From assembly GCA_902806105.1 (NCBI GenBank), contig CADCVI010000071.1:1-13141 (forward strand): a stretch of DNA of 13,141 nt, written 5' to 3'. A program made the translations under genes and the position numbers. Below, piece by piece: positions 1-6,233 of this stretch. The notes below the pieces were generated by a model, which made no database searches, was not told the DNA's origin, and saw nothing but the letters and a program-made list of their open reading frames with translations. The stretch's first letter is position 1; each line of letters begins with the position of its first letter. This DNA is from an uncultured Rubrobacteraceae bacterium. Lineage in GTDB: Bacteria; Actinomycetota; Rubrobacteria; Rubrobacterales; Rubrobacteraceae.

Positions 1-44
1 CCACTGCGGTTCCCAAGGCTCGGCCTCATAGGGTGATGGCGTGA
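1..44 (+). other. Possible 3' end of an upstream gene
   Basis: The bases before gpsA are open in two forward frames. One ends with TGA at 34-36. The other ends with TGA at 42-44, overlapping the gpsA GTG start in a GTGA arrangement that is common in translationally coupled operons. The visible 11 to 13 codons are too few to assign a product or to choose between the frames. The third frame, that of gpsA, is closed by TAG at 29-31. Confidence 0.25.
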
Positions 45-1033
45 GGATAGCCGTCCTGGGCGCCGGCCAGATGGGCACCGCCTTAGGTGCCCCGGCCGTC
101 GAGCGCGGCCACGAGCTTTGCTACTGGGGGCCGTGGTGGATCGACGGCCCCGCGCTCGAAGCACTCGCCGCCGGGGCTCCCCACCCCGACCTCGGGGCGG
201 CGCTGCACTCCCCCGTCCGGACGACCCCGACGATAACGGAGGCCGTGCGAGACGCGGAGCTCGTGGCCCTCGCCGTCGTCTCCGAGGGCGCGGAGTGGGT
301 CTCCAAGGAGGCGGCGGCCTCGGTTTCGGAGGGCGTCCCCATCCTGGTATTCACCAAGGGCCTCGTCGAGAGGGACGGGAAGATCGTACCGGCGGTCGTG
401 CGCGTCCGGGAGATTTTCGGCCCCTCTCACCCCATCGTCGTGGTCGGCGGACCGGTCAAGGCGATCGACCTCATAAAGCACAGCCCCACCCAGACCGTCT
501 ACGGCGGCGACGAACGCGAGCACGCCCGAACCATCGCGCGCACCGTCGAGACCGACTACTACCTCCCAGCCACTACGGACGACCTCCTCGGGCTCGGGCT
601 CTGCGCGGCGCTCAAAAACTGCTACGCGATCGCCTTCGGCTACCTGACCGGCCGCGAGGCGCGCCCCAACCTGCTCGCCCTCGCCTACGGTACGTCGCTC
701 GGCGAGCTCTCGGCCCTCGTAACGGCGGCGGGAGGACGGACGCAAACCACGGCCGGGGCCGCGGGGGCCGGAGACCTCTACGTCACCTGCCTGAGCGGGC
801 GCAACGGAGACTTCGGGAGGCTGCTCGGGGAGGGCAACACGCCCGAGCAGGCGCGCGAGAAGATGAACAACGCCACCGTCGAGGGCCTCGGGACGCTCGC
901 CCCGGCCCTCGCCCTCTCCTCCTCCCTCGGCATGGGGCGCAAGGAGCTGCCGCTCCTCCACCACCTCGACGACGTGCTCGCCGGACGAACGGAGCCGGGC
1001 GGCACCTCGCTCGCCGAGCTGCTCTCCGAATAA
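41..1033 (+). CDS. gpsA: GpsA-type NAD(P)-dependent glycerol-3-phosphate dehydrogenase, divergent
   Basis: Predicted cytoplasmic enzyme of 330 aa, the usual length for the family, interconverting glycerol-3-phosphate and dihydroxyacetone phosphate. The N-terminal Rossmann motif is G7-A-G-Q-M-G12, followed by TKGL at 105-108. The catalytic lysine is K192 in the ALKN block. The C-terminal substrate domain has AGAGD with D245 and GRN with R254 and N255. The canonical GPSFA block is altered to GGPVKA (136-141), so this is a divergent member and its substrate could differ. The GTG start is the only one that keeps the nucleotide motif, because an in-frame TAG lies at 29-31; GGGTGAT just upstream resembles a ribosome site. 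A hairpin follows the stop. The context of glpK, dhaK and two phosphatases within 7 kb supports a glycerol-phosphate role, though glpK is a separate unit on the other strand. Confidence 0.82.
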   Translation: MRIAVLGAGQMGTALGAPAVERGHELCYWGPWWIDGPALEALAAGAPHPDLGAALHSPVRTTPTITEAVRDAELVALAVVSEGAEWVSKEAAASVSEGVPILVFTKGLVERDGKIVPAVVRVREIFGPSHPIVVVGGPVKAIDLIKHSPTQTVYGGDEREHARTIARTVETDYYLPATTDDLLGLGLCAALKNCYAIAFGYLTGREARPNLLALAYGTSLGELSALVTAAGGRTQTTAGAAGAGDLYVTCLSGRNGDFGRLLGEGNTPEQAREKMNNATVEGLGTLAPALALSSSLGMGRKELPLLHHLDDVLAGRTEPGGTSLAELLSE

Positions 1034-1058
1034 AGTACGGCCCCTCGGACCCGTTTCC

Positions 1059-1084
1059 CGCCGGCATCCGTACGGGTGCCGGCG
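1059..1084 (+). terminator. Hairpin after gpsA, likely terminator
   Basis: The arms are CGCCGGCATCCG (1059-1070) and CGGGTGCCGGCG (1073-1084). They pair over 12 positions with one G-T wobble, although the central pairs must open to form a loop. It begins 25 bases after the gpsA stop and has no T-tract. It lies between convergent genes and could serve either strand. Confidence 0.55.
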
Positions 1085-1234
1085 ACCTCGTGTGCTGGGA
1101 CGTACACCGCGGACGCGAGCCAGGAGATCGTTGCGGTGCGGTGAGCCGCCGCGGCGCCGTTTTCGGACTCGGGGCGTGCGTGTCGCAGTATCAGCGGAGG
1201 ACCGTGGGGGCGGACCGGGCTCGCCGGGCCCTGC

Positions 1235-2050
1235 TCAGCGCCGCAGGTTCAAATCTTCGAGGATAGGGGCGAGCAGGCCCCTCTTTCGCACGTCGAGGAT
1301 GCGGTCAGCGCGGGCCTGGATGGCGGGAGGGCTGTCCTCCGGCGCGTAGGAGAGGGTGGCGAGGTCGAACAGAGCCAGGTCGTTCTCACCGTCTCCCACG
1401 GCCACGACCTCGGCACCGGCGTGCTCCGGGGAGTCTTCCAGGAGGGTGCGCAGGCCGCGGCCCTTGTGTACGCCTACCGTCGAGAGCTCCAGGACGGTCG
1501 GCAAGGAATAGGTCCGCTCCAGCGGCAACCCGGAGATCCTGGCGTCGAACTCCCGCAGGACCCCGGGGTCGTCCGAGACCGCGGCCACCTTGCCCAGAAG
1601 CATCTCGCCCTCGGGCTCGAACGGTCTCACGTCCAGGTCGAAGCGCCGGACCATCGCCTTCAAAATCTCGTTGGGCCGTAGCGTACGCACCTCGTCCAGG
1701 CCGAACAGCAGGAAGCTAACCCCCTCCGAGGAGAGGATGGCGCCCATAAGCGCATCCTGGAGGTCGGGGTCGATGGAGGTCCTGGAGCGGAGCACTTCGT
1801 TCTCCGCGTAGACCGCCGCCCCGTTCTCGAGGACCATCGGGAACGGGATGGGTCCGTCGACGAACAGGCCGTGCCGCTCGAAAGTCCGCCGCACCGCGTG
1901 GAGGGGGCGCCCCGTCGCGGGGACGAAGCGTACGGAACGGTCCGTCGCCAGCACCTCGACGTCGGCCGGGTGGATGCGGGCCTCCTCGTCGACGAGCGTC
2001 CCGTCGAAGTCGAAGCAGATCACCGCGTTCGAAACGTCCTCGGGTCGCAA
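1235..2050 (-). CDS. Cof-like HAD-IIB phosphatase
   Basis: Predicted cytoplasmic phosphatase of 271 aa in the haloacid dehalogenase superfamily. All four HAD motifs are visible: DFDGT at D14-T18 (nucleophile D14, acid/base D16), the threonine motif around T46 in PATGRP, K196 in HKG, and GDGEND at 219-224 binding magnesium. The long cap between motifs II and III (about residues 75-190) fits type IIB (Cof) enzymes, which act on sugar phosphates, nucleotides or cofactor phosphates; the substrate cannot be read here. The start is uncertain. TTG at 2050 is the first possible codon after an in-frame TAG and has no clear ribosome site. GTG at 2023 gives a protein nine residues shorter that keeps motif I and has GAGGA about 12 bases upstream. 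It begins six bases after the NagD-like gene, so the two are probably cotranscribed. Confidence 0.8.
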   Translation of the reverse strand: MRPEDVSNAVICFDFDGTLVDEEARIHPADVEVLATDRSVRFVPATGRPLHAVRRTFERHGLFVDGPIPFPMVLENGAAVYAENEVLRSRTSIDPDLQDALMGAILSSEGVSFLLFGLDEVRTLRPNEILKAMVRRFDLDVRPFEPEGEMLLGKVAAVSDDPGVLREFDARISGLPLERTYSLPTVLELSTVGVHKGRGLRTLLEDSPEHAGAEVVAVGDGENDLALFDLATLSYAPEDSPPAIQARADRILDVRKRGLLAPILEDLNLRR

Positions 2051-2056
2051 GATCGT

Positions 2057-2830
2057 CTACAGGACGATCTCGGCTACCGACCCGACAATCTGGGTCGGCC
2101 CGTAGGAGTAACGCTCGACGTCCTCGCGGCGGGTGACGCCCGAGAGGACCAGGATCGTCTCCAGGCCGCTCTCGATGCCCATGATGACGTCGGTCTCCAT
2201 GTTGTCGCCGACCATTACCGAATCCTCGGAGTGCGCGTCGATGGCGTTGAGCGCGGTGCGCATCATCAGCGGGTTCGGCTTGCCCACAAAGTACGGCCTG
2301 ACGCCGGAGGCGGTGGAGATCAGGGCCGAGACCGCGCCGGTAGCGGGGATGAGGCCGGCCTCGCTCGGCCCCGCGACGTCCGGGTTCGTCGCTATAAAGC
2401 GCGCCCCGGCGGCCACCAGGCGCGCCGCGCGAGCGAGGCTCTGGAACGAGTACGAAGTCGTCTCGCCCACCACGACGTACCTGGGATCGGTGTCCGTGAG
2501 CGTATAGCCCACCTCGTGCAGCGCCGTCGTCAGCCCCGACTCCCCGATGACGTAAGCGGTCCCCTCGGGGTGCTGGGAGTCGAGAAACCGAGCGGTCGCC
2601 ATCGCCGAGGTGTAGATCGACTCGGCCGGCACCTTGAGCCCGCTCCGCGCGAGCCGCAGCCTGAGGTCGCGCGGCGTGAACAGCGAGTTGTTCGTCAGCA
2701 ACAAGAACTGCGACCCGCGATCCTGGATTCTGCCGAGAAATTCAGCCGCGCCGGGGATGGGGACGGCGCCGCGCATCAGGACGCCGTCCATATCTATAAA
2801 GTAGTTTCTCGGCTGCGAACTCTCCAACAT
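2057..2830 (-). CDS. NagD-like HAD-IIA phosphatase
   Basis: Predicted cytoplasmic phosphatase of 257 aa, the normal size for the NagD / p-nitrophenylphosphatase / phosphoglycolate phosphatase group. Seen: DMDGVL with nucleophile D13 and D15, TNN at 46-48, a cap with TNPD around residue 149, K184 in GKP, and VGDNMETD at 207-214. Family members hydrolyse nucleoside monophosphates, glycerol-3-phosphate, phosphoglycolate or pyridoxal phosphate. Nearby glycerol-phosphate genes make glycerol-3-phosphate worth testing, but that is inference. ATG at 2830 was chosen because motif I starts about 12 residues later and the upstream in-frame extension (to 3025) is low-complexity Arg/Gly-rich. GGAGGA directly abuts the ATG, an unusually tight spacing; TTG at 2827 would give three bases. 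It is first of a two-gene unit with the Cof-like gene. Confidence 0.84.
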   Translation of the reverse strand: MLESSQPRNYFIDMDGVLMRGAVPIPGAAEFLGRIQDRGSQFLLLTNNSLFTPRDLRLRLARSGLKVPAESIYTSAMATARFLDSQHPEGTAYVIGESGLTTALHEVGYTLTDTDPRYVVVGETTSYSFQSLARAARLVAAGARFIATNPDVAGPSEAGLIPATGAVSALISTASGVRPYFVGKPNPLMMRTALNAIDAHSEDSVMVGDNMETDVIMGIESGLETILVLSGVTRREDVERYSYGPTQIVGSVAEIVL

Positions 2831-3314
2831 TCCTCCAGATCTGACGTACCAACGACCGCCGACTCGCGACGACCCAACGAGACGATGACCCGCGCTCGGT
2901 GCCCATGAACACCACGGTGGCGCGGCTTCTACCGGACCACGAATCGAGCCTACCGGCGAGCCGCGGCGGCGCCTCCCGCGCCCGGCAATGGTACCCCGCG
3001 CGAGGAGGGCTCGCAAACCGCCCACCGATCCCCGGTCGTCCGTAGCATCCCCTCGCCCGCCTCCGACCCGCGGAGACGCACGAAAACCGCATGACTATGC
3101 AAGATCGTTACTCAGCAGGCTTTTCGACGGGTTGCGGTTCCCCTGGCAGGTGCGAAAGTTCGACCTTGCGGCACGGGCGCTCGTTGTAGGGAGGCCCGGC
3201 GAGGGCCAGCCAGGGCTACCGGTAGTTTTCGCAACTTCCGGCGTTGCAGAGGTTCAGGTTGAAGAAGACTGGAGCCGTGGGGGTCCAGCCAGTCCGATCG
3301 CGTCGGGCCAATTT
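2831..3314. other. Gene-poor stretch with small dyads
   Basis: No convincing gene lies here. It should hold the promoter of the phosphatase pair, but I see no strong -35/-10 pair. Visible elements are: a CAGATCTG palindrome at 2836-2843, just upstream of the NagD-like start; GCAT-GACT-ATGC at 3089-3100, resembling an ArgR-type box; a perfect CTACCGGTAG palindrome at 3216-3225; and a GCAAC/GTTGC dyad at 3231-3247. An ATG at 3091 opens only about 32 codons with no recognisable product and no good ribosome site. Confidence 0.5.
3268..3295 (-). terminator. Possible terminator after the ABM-domain gene
   Basis: GACTGG at 3268-3273 and CCAGTC at 3290-3295 are complementary, and an alternative inner stem pairs CTGGA with TCCAG. 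On the minus strand the hairpin lies about 20 bases past the stop of the monooxygenase-type gene and is followed by TTCTTC, a weak pyrimidine tract. The stem is short and imperfect. Confidence 0.35.
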
Positions 3315-3608
3315 CTAGAGGTCCATCGTCTCGTAGAAGGAGCGCTCCCGAGCATCGAGGCGCGGGATCGCATCGCCGAATCCGTACCGCTGGACATGCT
3401 GGGAGTCAACGTGGGCTCTGTAGGCATCGGCGTCGACGTACTGCTCGTAGAAGAAAAAGACGTTCGGATCTTCTGGGGAGCGGTGCGGCTGGTAGAGAAG
3501 GACCCCCGACTCTTGCCGCGAGAGCGGTGCGAGTTTCCGTATCGCTTCCGCAACCTTTTCCGACTCGCCCTCCTTCGCCGTCCACTTCGCGCAAACTACG
3601 TAGGCCAT
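3315..3608 (-). CDS. Antibiotic-biosynthesis-monooxygenase (ABM) domain protein, YgiN-like
   Basis: Small protein of 97 aa forming a single ABM domain of the dimeric ferredoxin-like alpha/beta-barrel type. Family features visible are the N-terminal beta strand (YVVCAKW), a helix with repeated acidic and basic residues (about 12-30), the SGVLLYQ strand near residue 35, FFFYEQY near 51-57 with the conserved glutamate, and the HVDSQH segment around 66-71. Relatives include quinol monooxygenases, heme-degrading proteins and LsrG-type isomerases, so the activity is not fixed. The ATG at 3608 has GGGGGGA and AGGG runs immediately upstream. It appears monocistronic: nothing is closely spaced on either side, and a weak hairpin follows it. 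A role in quinone or aromatic oxidation would fit the dioxygenase elsewhere in the window, but they are more than 4 kb apart. Confidence 0.75.
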   Translation of the reverse strand: MAYVVCAKWTAKEGESEKVAEAIRKLAPLSRQESGVLLYQPHRSPEDPNVFFFYEQYVDADAYRAHVDSQHVQRYGFGDAIPRLDARERSFYETMDL

Positions 3609-3909
3609 CCCTATCCCCCCGCCCCGTAAGATCTTCAGCGATGCTCATGTTTTGGATCTGACCCTACCCCTCCAGCAACGTTTCGACGGGTGACCACGGA
3701 AGGAACATCGTCCCCGCTTCGCGAGCCGTCCCGGACCTCTGCTGCTTGAGAAGATTCCGCTCGAAACCCGCCTTCGGTACCGTCGTATGCCCCTATGGGG
3801 CGAGTTCCTCGCGCCACTCTCTCCCCGACCACGAGCGACGACCGCCGCAGGATGTTCCCTGCGGCGGTCGTCGCTCCTCGGGTGCTCCCCCCCTCGGGGG
3901 CTTGCCCCT
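3609..3909. other. Intergenic stretch between the ABM-domain gene and the membrane-protein gene
   Basis: I find no supported gene. The right part holds the strong 19-bp hairpin listed separately and a short CCCCC/GGGGG dyad near 3886-3898. The left part must contain the promoter of the ABM-domain gene, but no good -35/-10 pair is evident. GGTCAGATCC near 3654-3663 (minus sense) recalls transposon ends, yet no matching inverted partner or target duplication is visible. Confidence 0.45.
3833..3876 (-). terminator. 19-bp perfect hairpin after the membrane-protein gene
   Basis: GAGCGACGACCGCCGCAGG (3833-3851) is exactly complementary to CCTGCGGCGGTCGTCGCTC (3858-3876), with a six-base loop ATGTTC. 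It lies about 34 bases past the stop of the minus-strand membrane-protein gene, the position expected of a terminator. There is no T-tract on either side, as often in high-GC genomes. A mobile repeat of REP or MITE type is an alternative. Confidence 0.65.
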
Positions 3910-4842
3910 CTACCCTATAAACAGGCCGACCACGATAACGATCGAGGTCATGATAAAGATCGCACCGGCCGGCGGATCTATGTGGGTGTCGCCGTGAATG
4001 AGGAACAGGCGGCTGAACGTCTCGGCCAAGAGGGCCCCGCCGATACCTGCGGCGGCGCCCAGGAGTATTGCCAGAACTGGTGCTCCGCCGACCGCGAGAA
4101 TGGACGCGGCGGCCACCGCCGCAGGGAGCGTCATGTGGTGCGTGACCGGAACACCGAACCCGGTTTGAAGCAGGATCAGGGACGCGGCGGAGATCCCGAA
4201 GCCGAGCACGGTGGCGGCCGCGGCATAGTCGGGGTTGGCCCCTACGAACGCAGTCACGATCCACGCGGAGAGCAGACCGGCGCCGAGCCCGAGTACGGCG
4301 GCTTGGAGAAAGCCTTGCTGGTATTCCACCCAGACCCGGTCACCTGCCGGCTCGAACCTGCCCCGCTGGCGCGCCTCGTTGTCCAGGGAGCCGAAGATGC
4401 CCGTTCTCCCGAAGGCCACCCGGGCGACGATCGCGGAGACCACCACCGTCAGGGCTATGGAGTCGGTATAGCCGGCTACGCCGATACCCACCAGAAGCTG
4501 CTGGAAGAGGTAGCCCCCCAGCCCGAACAGGCCGCCCACGATCAGGGTCATCGGATCGTTGATCCCGGCAAGAGGGGCGGCGATGTCCCTGCCGTTCTCC
4601 AATCGGCCACGCCTATATGCGAACGCCGCCGCTGCCGCACCACCGGCGAAGGCTATGTGCGGACCGAATACCGGGCCGAAGGCAACGTTCGTGATGATGT
4701 CGAAATCGCTGCCGCCTACTGCGGCTGCTACCCCCATGAGGACGGCGAAGCCGGTGAAGATAAAGGCCGGCAACCCCCCTATAGCCGCTCCGAACAGACC
4801 CCCCGCGAACGCGGCGAGCAACACTGCCAGATTCAGATCCAT
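3910..4842 (-). CDS. Uncharacterised polytopic membrane protein
   Basis: 310 aa, strongly hydrophobic, with about nine or ten membrane segments (roughly 3-22, 26-45, 60-76, 97-120, 127-145, 176-200, 206-228, 239-275 possibly as two, and 291-310). I cannot name a family. Polar landmarks sit between helices: GSDFD (44-48), GPH with H62, GINDP (93-97), a charged cytoplasm-like loop (152-172), HH at 235-236, E274, and HGDTHIDPP at 283-291 just before the last helix. The pattern suggests a transporter or permease, possibly with two similar halves. ATG at 4842 has GGGAGG seven bases upstream, which decides it over an in-frame TTG at 4848. It has its own promoter and a strong downstream hairpin, so it is probably monocistronic. 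It is separated from dhaK by about 380 bases, so any link to glycerol is unproven. Confidence 0.8.
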   Translation of the reverse strand: MDLNLAVLLAAFAGGLFGAAIGGLPAFIFTGFAVLMGVAAAVGGSDFDIITNVAFGPVFGPHIAFAGGAAAAAFAYRRGRLENGRDIAAPLAGINDPMTLIVGGLFGLGGYLFQQLLVGIGVAGYTDSIALTVVVSAIVARVAFGRTGIFGSLDNEARQRGRFEPAGDRVWVEYQQGFLQAAVLGLGAGLLSAWIVTAFVGANPDYAAAATVLGFGISAASLILLQTGFGVPVTHHMTLPAAVAAASILAVGGAPVLAILLGAAAGIGGALLAETFSRLFLIHGDTHIDPPAGAIFIMTSIVIVVGLFIG

Positions 4843-4882
4843 GTTCAAACCTCCCTCTAGAAATCCCAGACACCCCGCCGGA

Positions 4883-4911
4883 AGAATATTTTAGGCCCGC
4901 CCTCCGGTCAA
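4883..4911 (-). promoter_or_regulatory. Probable promoter of the membrane-protein gene
   Basis: On the minus strand a -35 of TTGACC (4911-4906) and a -10 of TATTCT (4888-4883) are separated by exactly 17 bases. This is a good match to housekeeping sigma-70-type promoters. A transcript starting near 4876 would have a leader of about 34 bases containing the GGGAGG ribosome site. Confidence 0.55.
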
Positions 4912-5137
4912 GAAGGGTATGTTTGGAGCGCAGCACCCGCCCGGTAGAGAAACAATGTCAACCCGCCGACGCGTTCGAAGCCGCCCGCGGGGTGAGACCA
5001 GAACCCCGCGCAACGCAATCGACGAACCTCAGGCCCAGCTTCTCCTCCTTTCTCGTTCGAAGGACGGCCGGAGGGAGAGATGCTGACGAACGTCCGGTAC
5101 GGATGTTGCCCTCCCTGCGCAGAGCAATACACGGTGT

Positions 5138-5154
5138 CCCCGCTGGAGGCGGGG
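5138..5154. repeat. Small GC hairpin beyond the dhaK terminator
   Basis: CCCCGC (5138-5143) pairs with GCGGGG (5149-5154) around a five-base loop. It lies beyond the 11-bp hairpin, so the two could act as tandem terminators for the glpK-dhaK transcript. The sequence shows no more than the dyad itself. Confidence 0.35.
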
Positions 5155-5170
5155 CTATTCACGGTCCCGA

Positions 5171-5199
5171 GCGGCGGGGCGCGGAACACGCCCCGCCGC
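5171..5199 (-). terminator. Hairpin after dhaK, likely terminator
   Basis: GCGGCGGGGCG (5171-5181) is perfectly complementary to CGCCCCGCCGC (5189-5199) around a seven-base loop. It starts 22 bases past the dhaK stop on the minus strand. No T-tract follows. Its position argues that the operon ends with dhaK. Confidence 0.6.
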
Positions 5200-5221
5200 A
5201 CGCTGAAGAGCTCCTGGCGGT

Positions 5222-6223
5222 TTAGAACGGCCTCCCGGCGGTCACGTTGCAGGGTGCTCCGAGGTAGCCCTTCATCTCCTCGTCGAGCTTGAGGAGCGTG
5301 ATGCTGAAGCCCGCCATCTCGATCGAGGTCATGTACTCGCCGATGTAGGGCATCTGCCAGACCTGCACGCCCTCGCGCTTCAAGACCTCGGCGACGTGGG
5401 CGTAGGCTACGTAGAGCTCCATGAGCGGGGTACCGCCTAGGCCGTTGATCATCACGGCGACCTCGGAGCCCGTGAAGTCCACGTTGTCGCCGAGGATCTT
5501 CCCGAGCATCTCGTCCACGATCTGGTCGGCCGGCTCTATCTTCTTGCGCTCGATGCCGGGCTCGCCGTGGATGCCCATCCCGATCTCCATCTCGTCGTCG
5601 GCGATCTCGAAGATGGGCTCGCCCGACTCGGGCGGGGTGCAGCTCGTGAGAGCCATCCCCATGGAGCGCATGTTGGCGTTGACCCTGGCGGCGATCTCAC
5701 CGATGCCCGAGAGGTCCTTGCCGTCGTCCGCGGCGGCCCCGGCTATCTTGTGAACGAGGATCGTCCCGGCGATACCGCGCCGCCCCGTGGTGAAAGTCGA
5801 GTCCTCGACGGAGACGTCGTCGTTGATGATGATGTAATCCGTCTGTATGCCCTCGGCCTCCGCGAGCTCCCCGGCCATCTCGAAGTTGAGGACGTCGCCT
5901 GTGTAGTTTTTGACCACGTAGAAGACGCCCGCCCCGCCATCGACGGCCTTGGTGGCTTCGAGCATCTGCTCGGGGGTGGGGCTCGTGAATACTGCTCCGG
6001 CGCAGGCCGCGTCGAGCATGCCGGGGCCGACGTAGCCGCCGTGGGTGGGCTCGTGCCCGGAGCCGCCCCCACTGATGAGGGCGACCTTTCCGGAGACGGG
6101 GGCGTCGGCACGCAGGACGACGCCGAAGTCGTGCATTACCCGGAGCATCCCGCCGTGGGCGAGCTCCATCCCCCGAAGCATGTCGGCGACGACGTTCTCC
6201 GGGGCGTTGATTAGCTTCTTCAA
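5222..6223 (-). CDS. dhaK: Dihydroxyacetone kinase, DhaK subunit
   Basis: 333 aa, full length for DhaK. The family binds dihydroxyacetone covalently through a histidine hemiaminal, and phosphate comes from DhaL (ADP-bound in PTS-type systems, recharged by DhaM). Seen: MKKLIN start block, GGGSGHEP with H57, NYTGD with D110, TTGRRG around 145-150, and GIHGEPG with substrate-linking H219. These match the E. coli residues H56, D109 and H218 known for this family. The start is TTG at 6223, supported by GAGGGGAG a few bases upstream and by the family N-terminus. It begins ten bases after the glpK stop, so the two are cotranscribed. No dhaL or dhaM follows: a hairpin and about 380 gene-free bases lie downstream. 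The protein needs a partner from elsewhere, or it has another role such as sensing or sequestering dihydroxyacetone. Confidence 0.93.
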   Translation of the reverse strand: MKKLINAPENVVADMLRGMELAHGGMLRVMHDFGVVLRADAPVSGKVALISGGGSGHEPTHGGYVGPGMLDAACAGAVFTSPTPEQMLEATKAVDGGAGVFYVVKNYTGDVLNFEMAGELAEAEGIQTDYIIINDDVSVEDSTFTTGRRGIAGTILVHKIAGAAADDGKDLSGIGEIAARVNANMRSMGMALTSCTPPESGEPIFEIADDEMEIGMGIHGEPGIERKKIEPADQIVDEMLGKILGDNVDFTGSEVAVMINGLGGTPLMELYVAYAHVAEVLKREGVQVWQMPYIGEYMTSIEMAGFSITLLKLDEEMKGYLGAPCNVTAGRPF

Positions 6224-6233
6224 GTCGCTCCCC

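Larger units (their letters stand above)
4843..5221. other. Intergenic stretch between the membrane-protein gene and dhaK
   Basis: No supported gene. It contains the promoter of the membrane-protein gene on its left and two GC-rich hairpins on its right. Open frames on both strands give Arg/Pro/Ser-rich translations without family features. There is no trace of dhaL, the gene usually found directly after dhaK. Confidence 0.5.

Noticed and set aside
83..964. Long open frame antisense to gpsA
   Set aside because: Arg/Gly/Glu-rich translation with no family features; a shadow of the high-GC gpsA frame.
118..1266. Long forward frame overlapping gpsA
   Set aside because: Arg/Pro-rich low-complexity translation; gpsA in the other frame has clear catalytic motifs.
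1871..2908. Forward frame across both HAD genes
   Set aside because: Its translation mirrors the opposite strand and has no motifs, while both HAD proteins carry complete motif sets.
2831..3025. 65-residue N-terminal extension of the NagD-like protein
   Set aside because: Low-complexity and absent from the family; ATG at 2830 has GGAGGA and the correct distance to the DxD motif.
3650..3670. GGGTAGGGTCAGATCC-like sequence (minus sense) as an insertion-sequence end
   Set aside because: No inverted partner, no target duplication and no transposase reading frame nearby.
3635..4264. Minus-strand frame of about 209 codons overlapping the membrane-protein gene
   Set aside because: Out of frame with the hydrophobic, well-started membrane protein; Arg-rich shadow.
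3787..4860. Forward frame antisense to the membrane-protein gene
   Set aside because: Gly/Glu/His-rich shadow without motifs or a ribosome site.
4908..5225. Frames on both strands downstream of dhaK, considered as a dhaL remnant
   Set aside because: No DhaL motifs in any frame, and strong hairpins interrupt the stretch.
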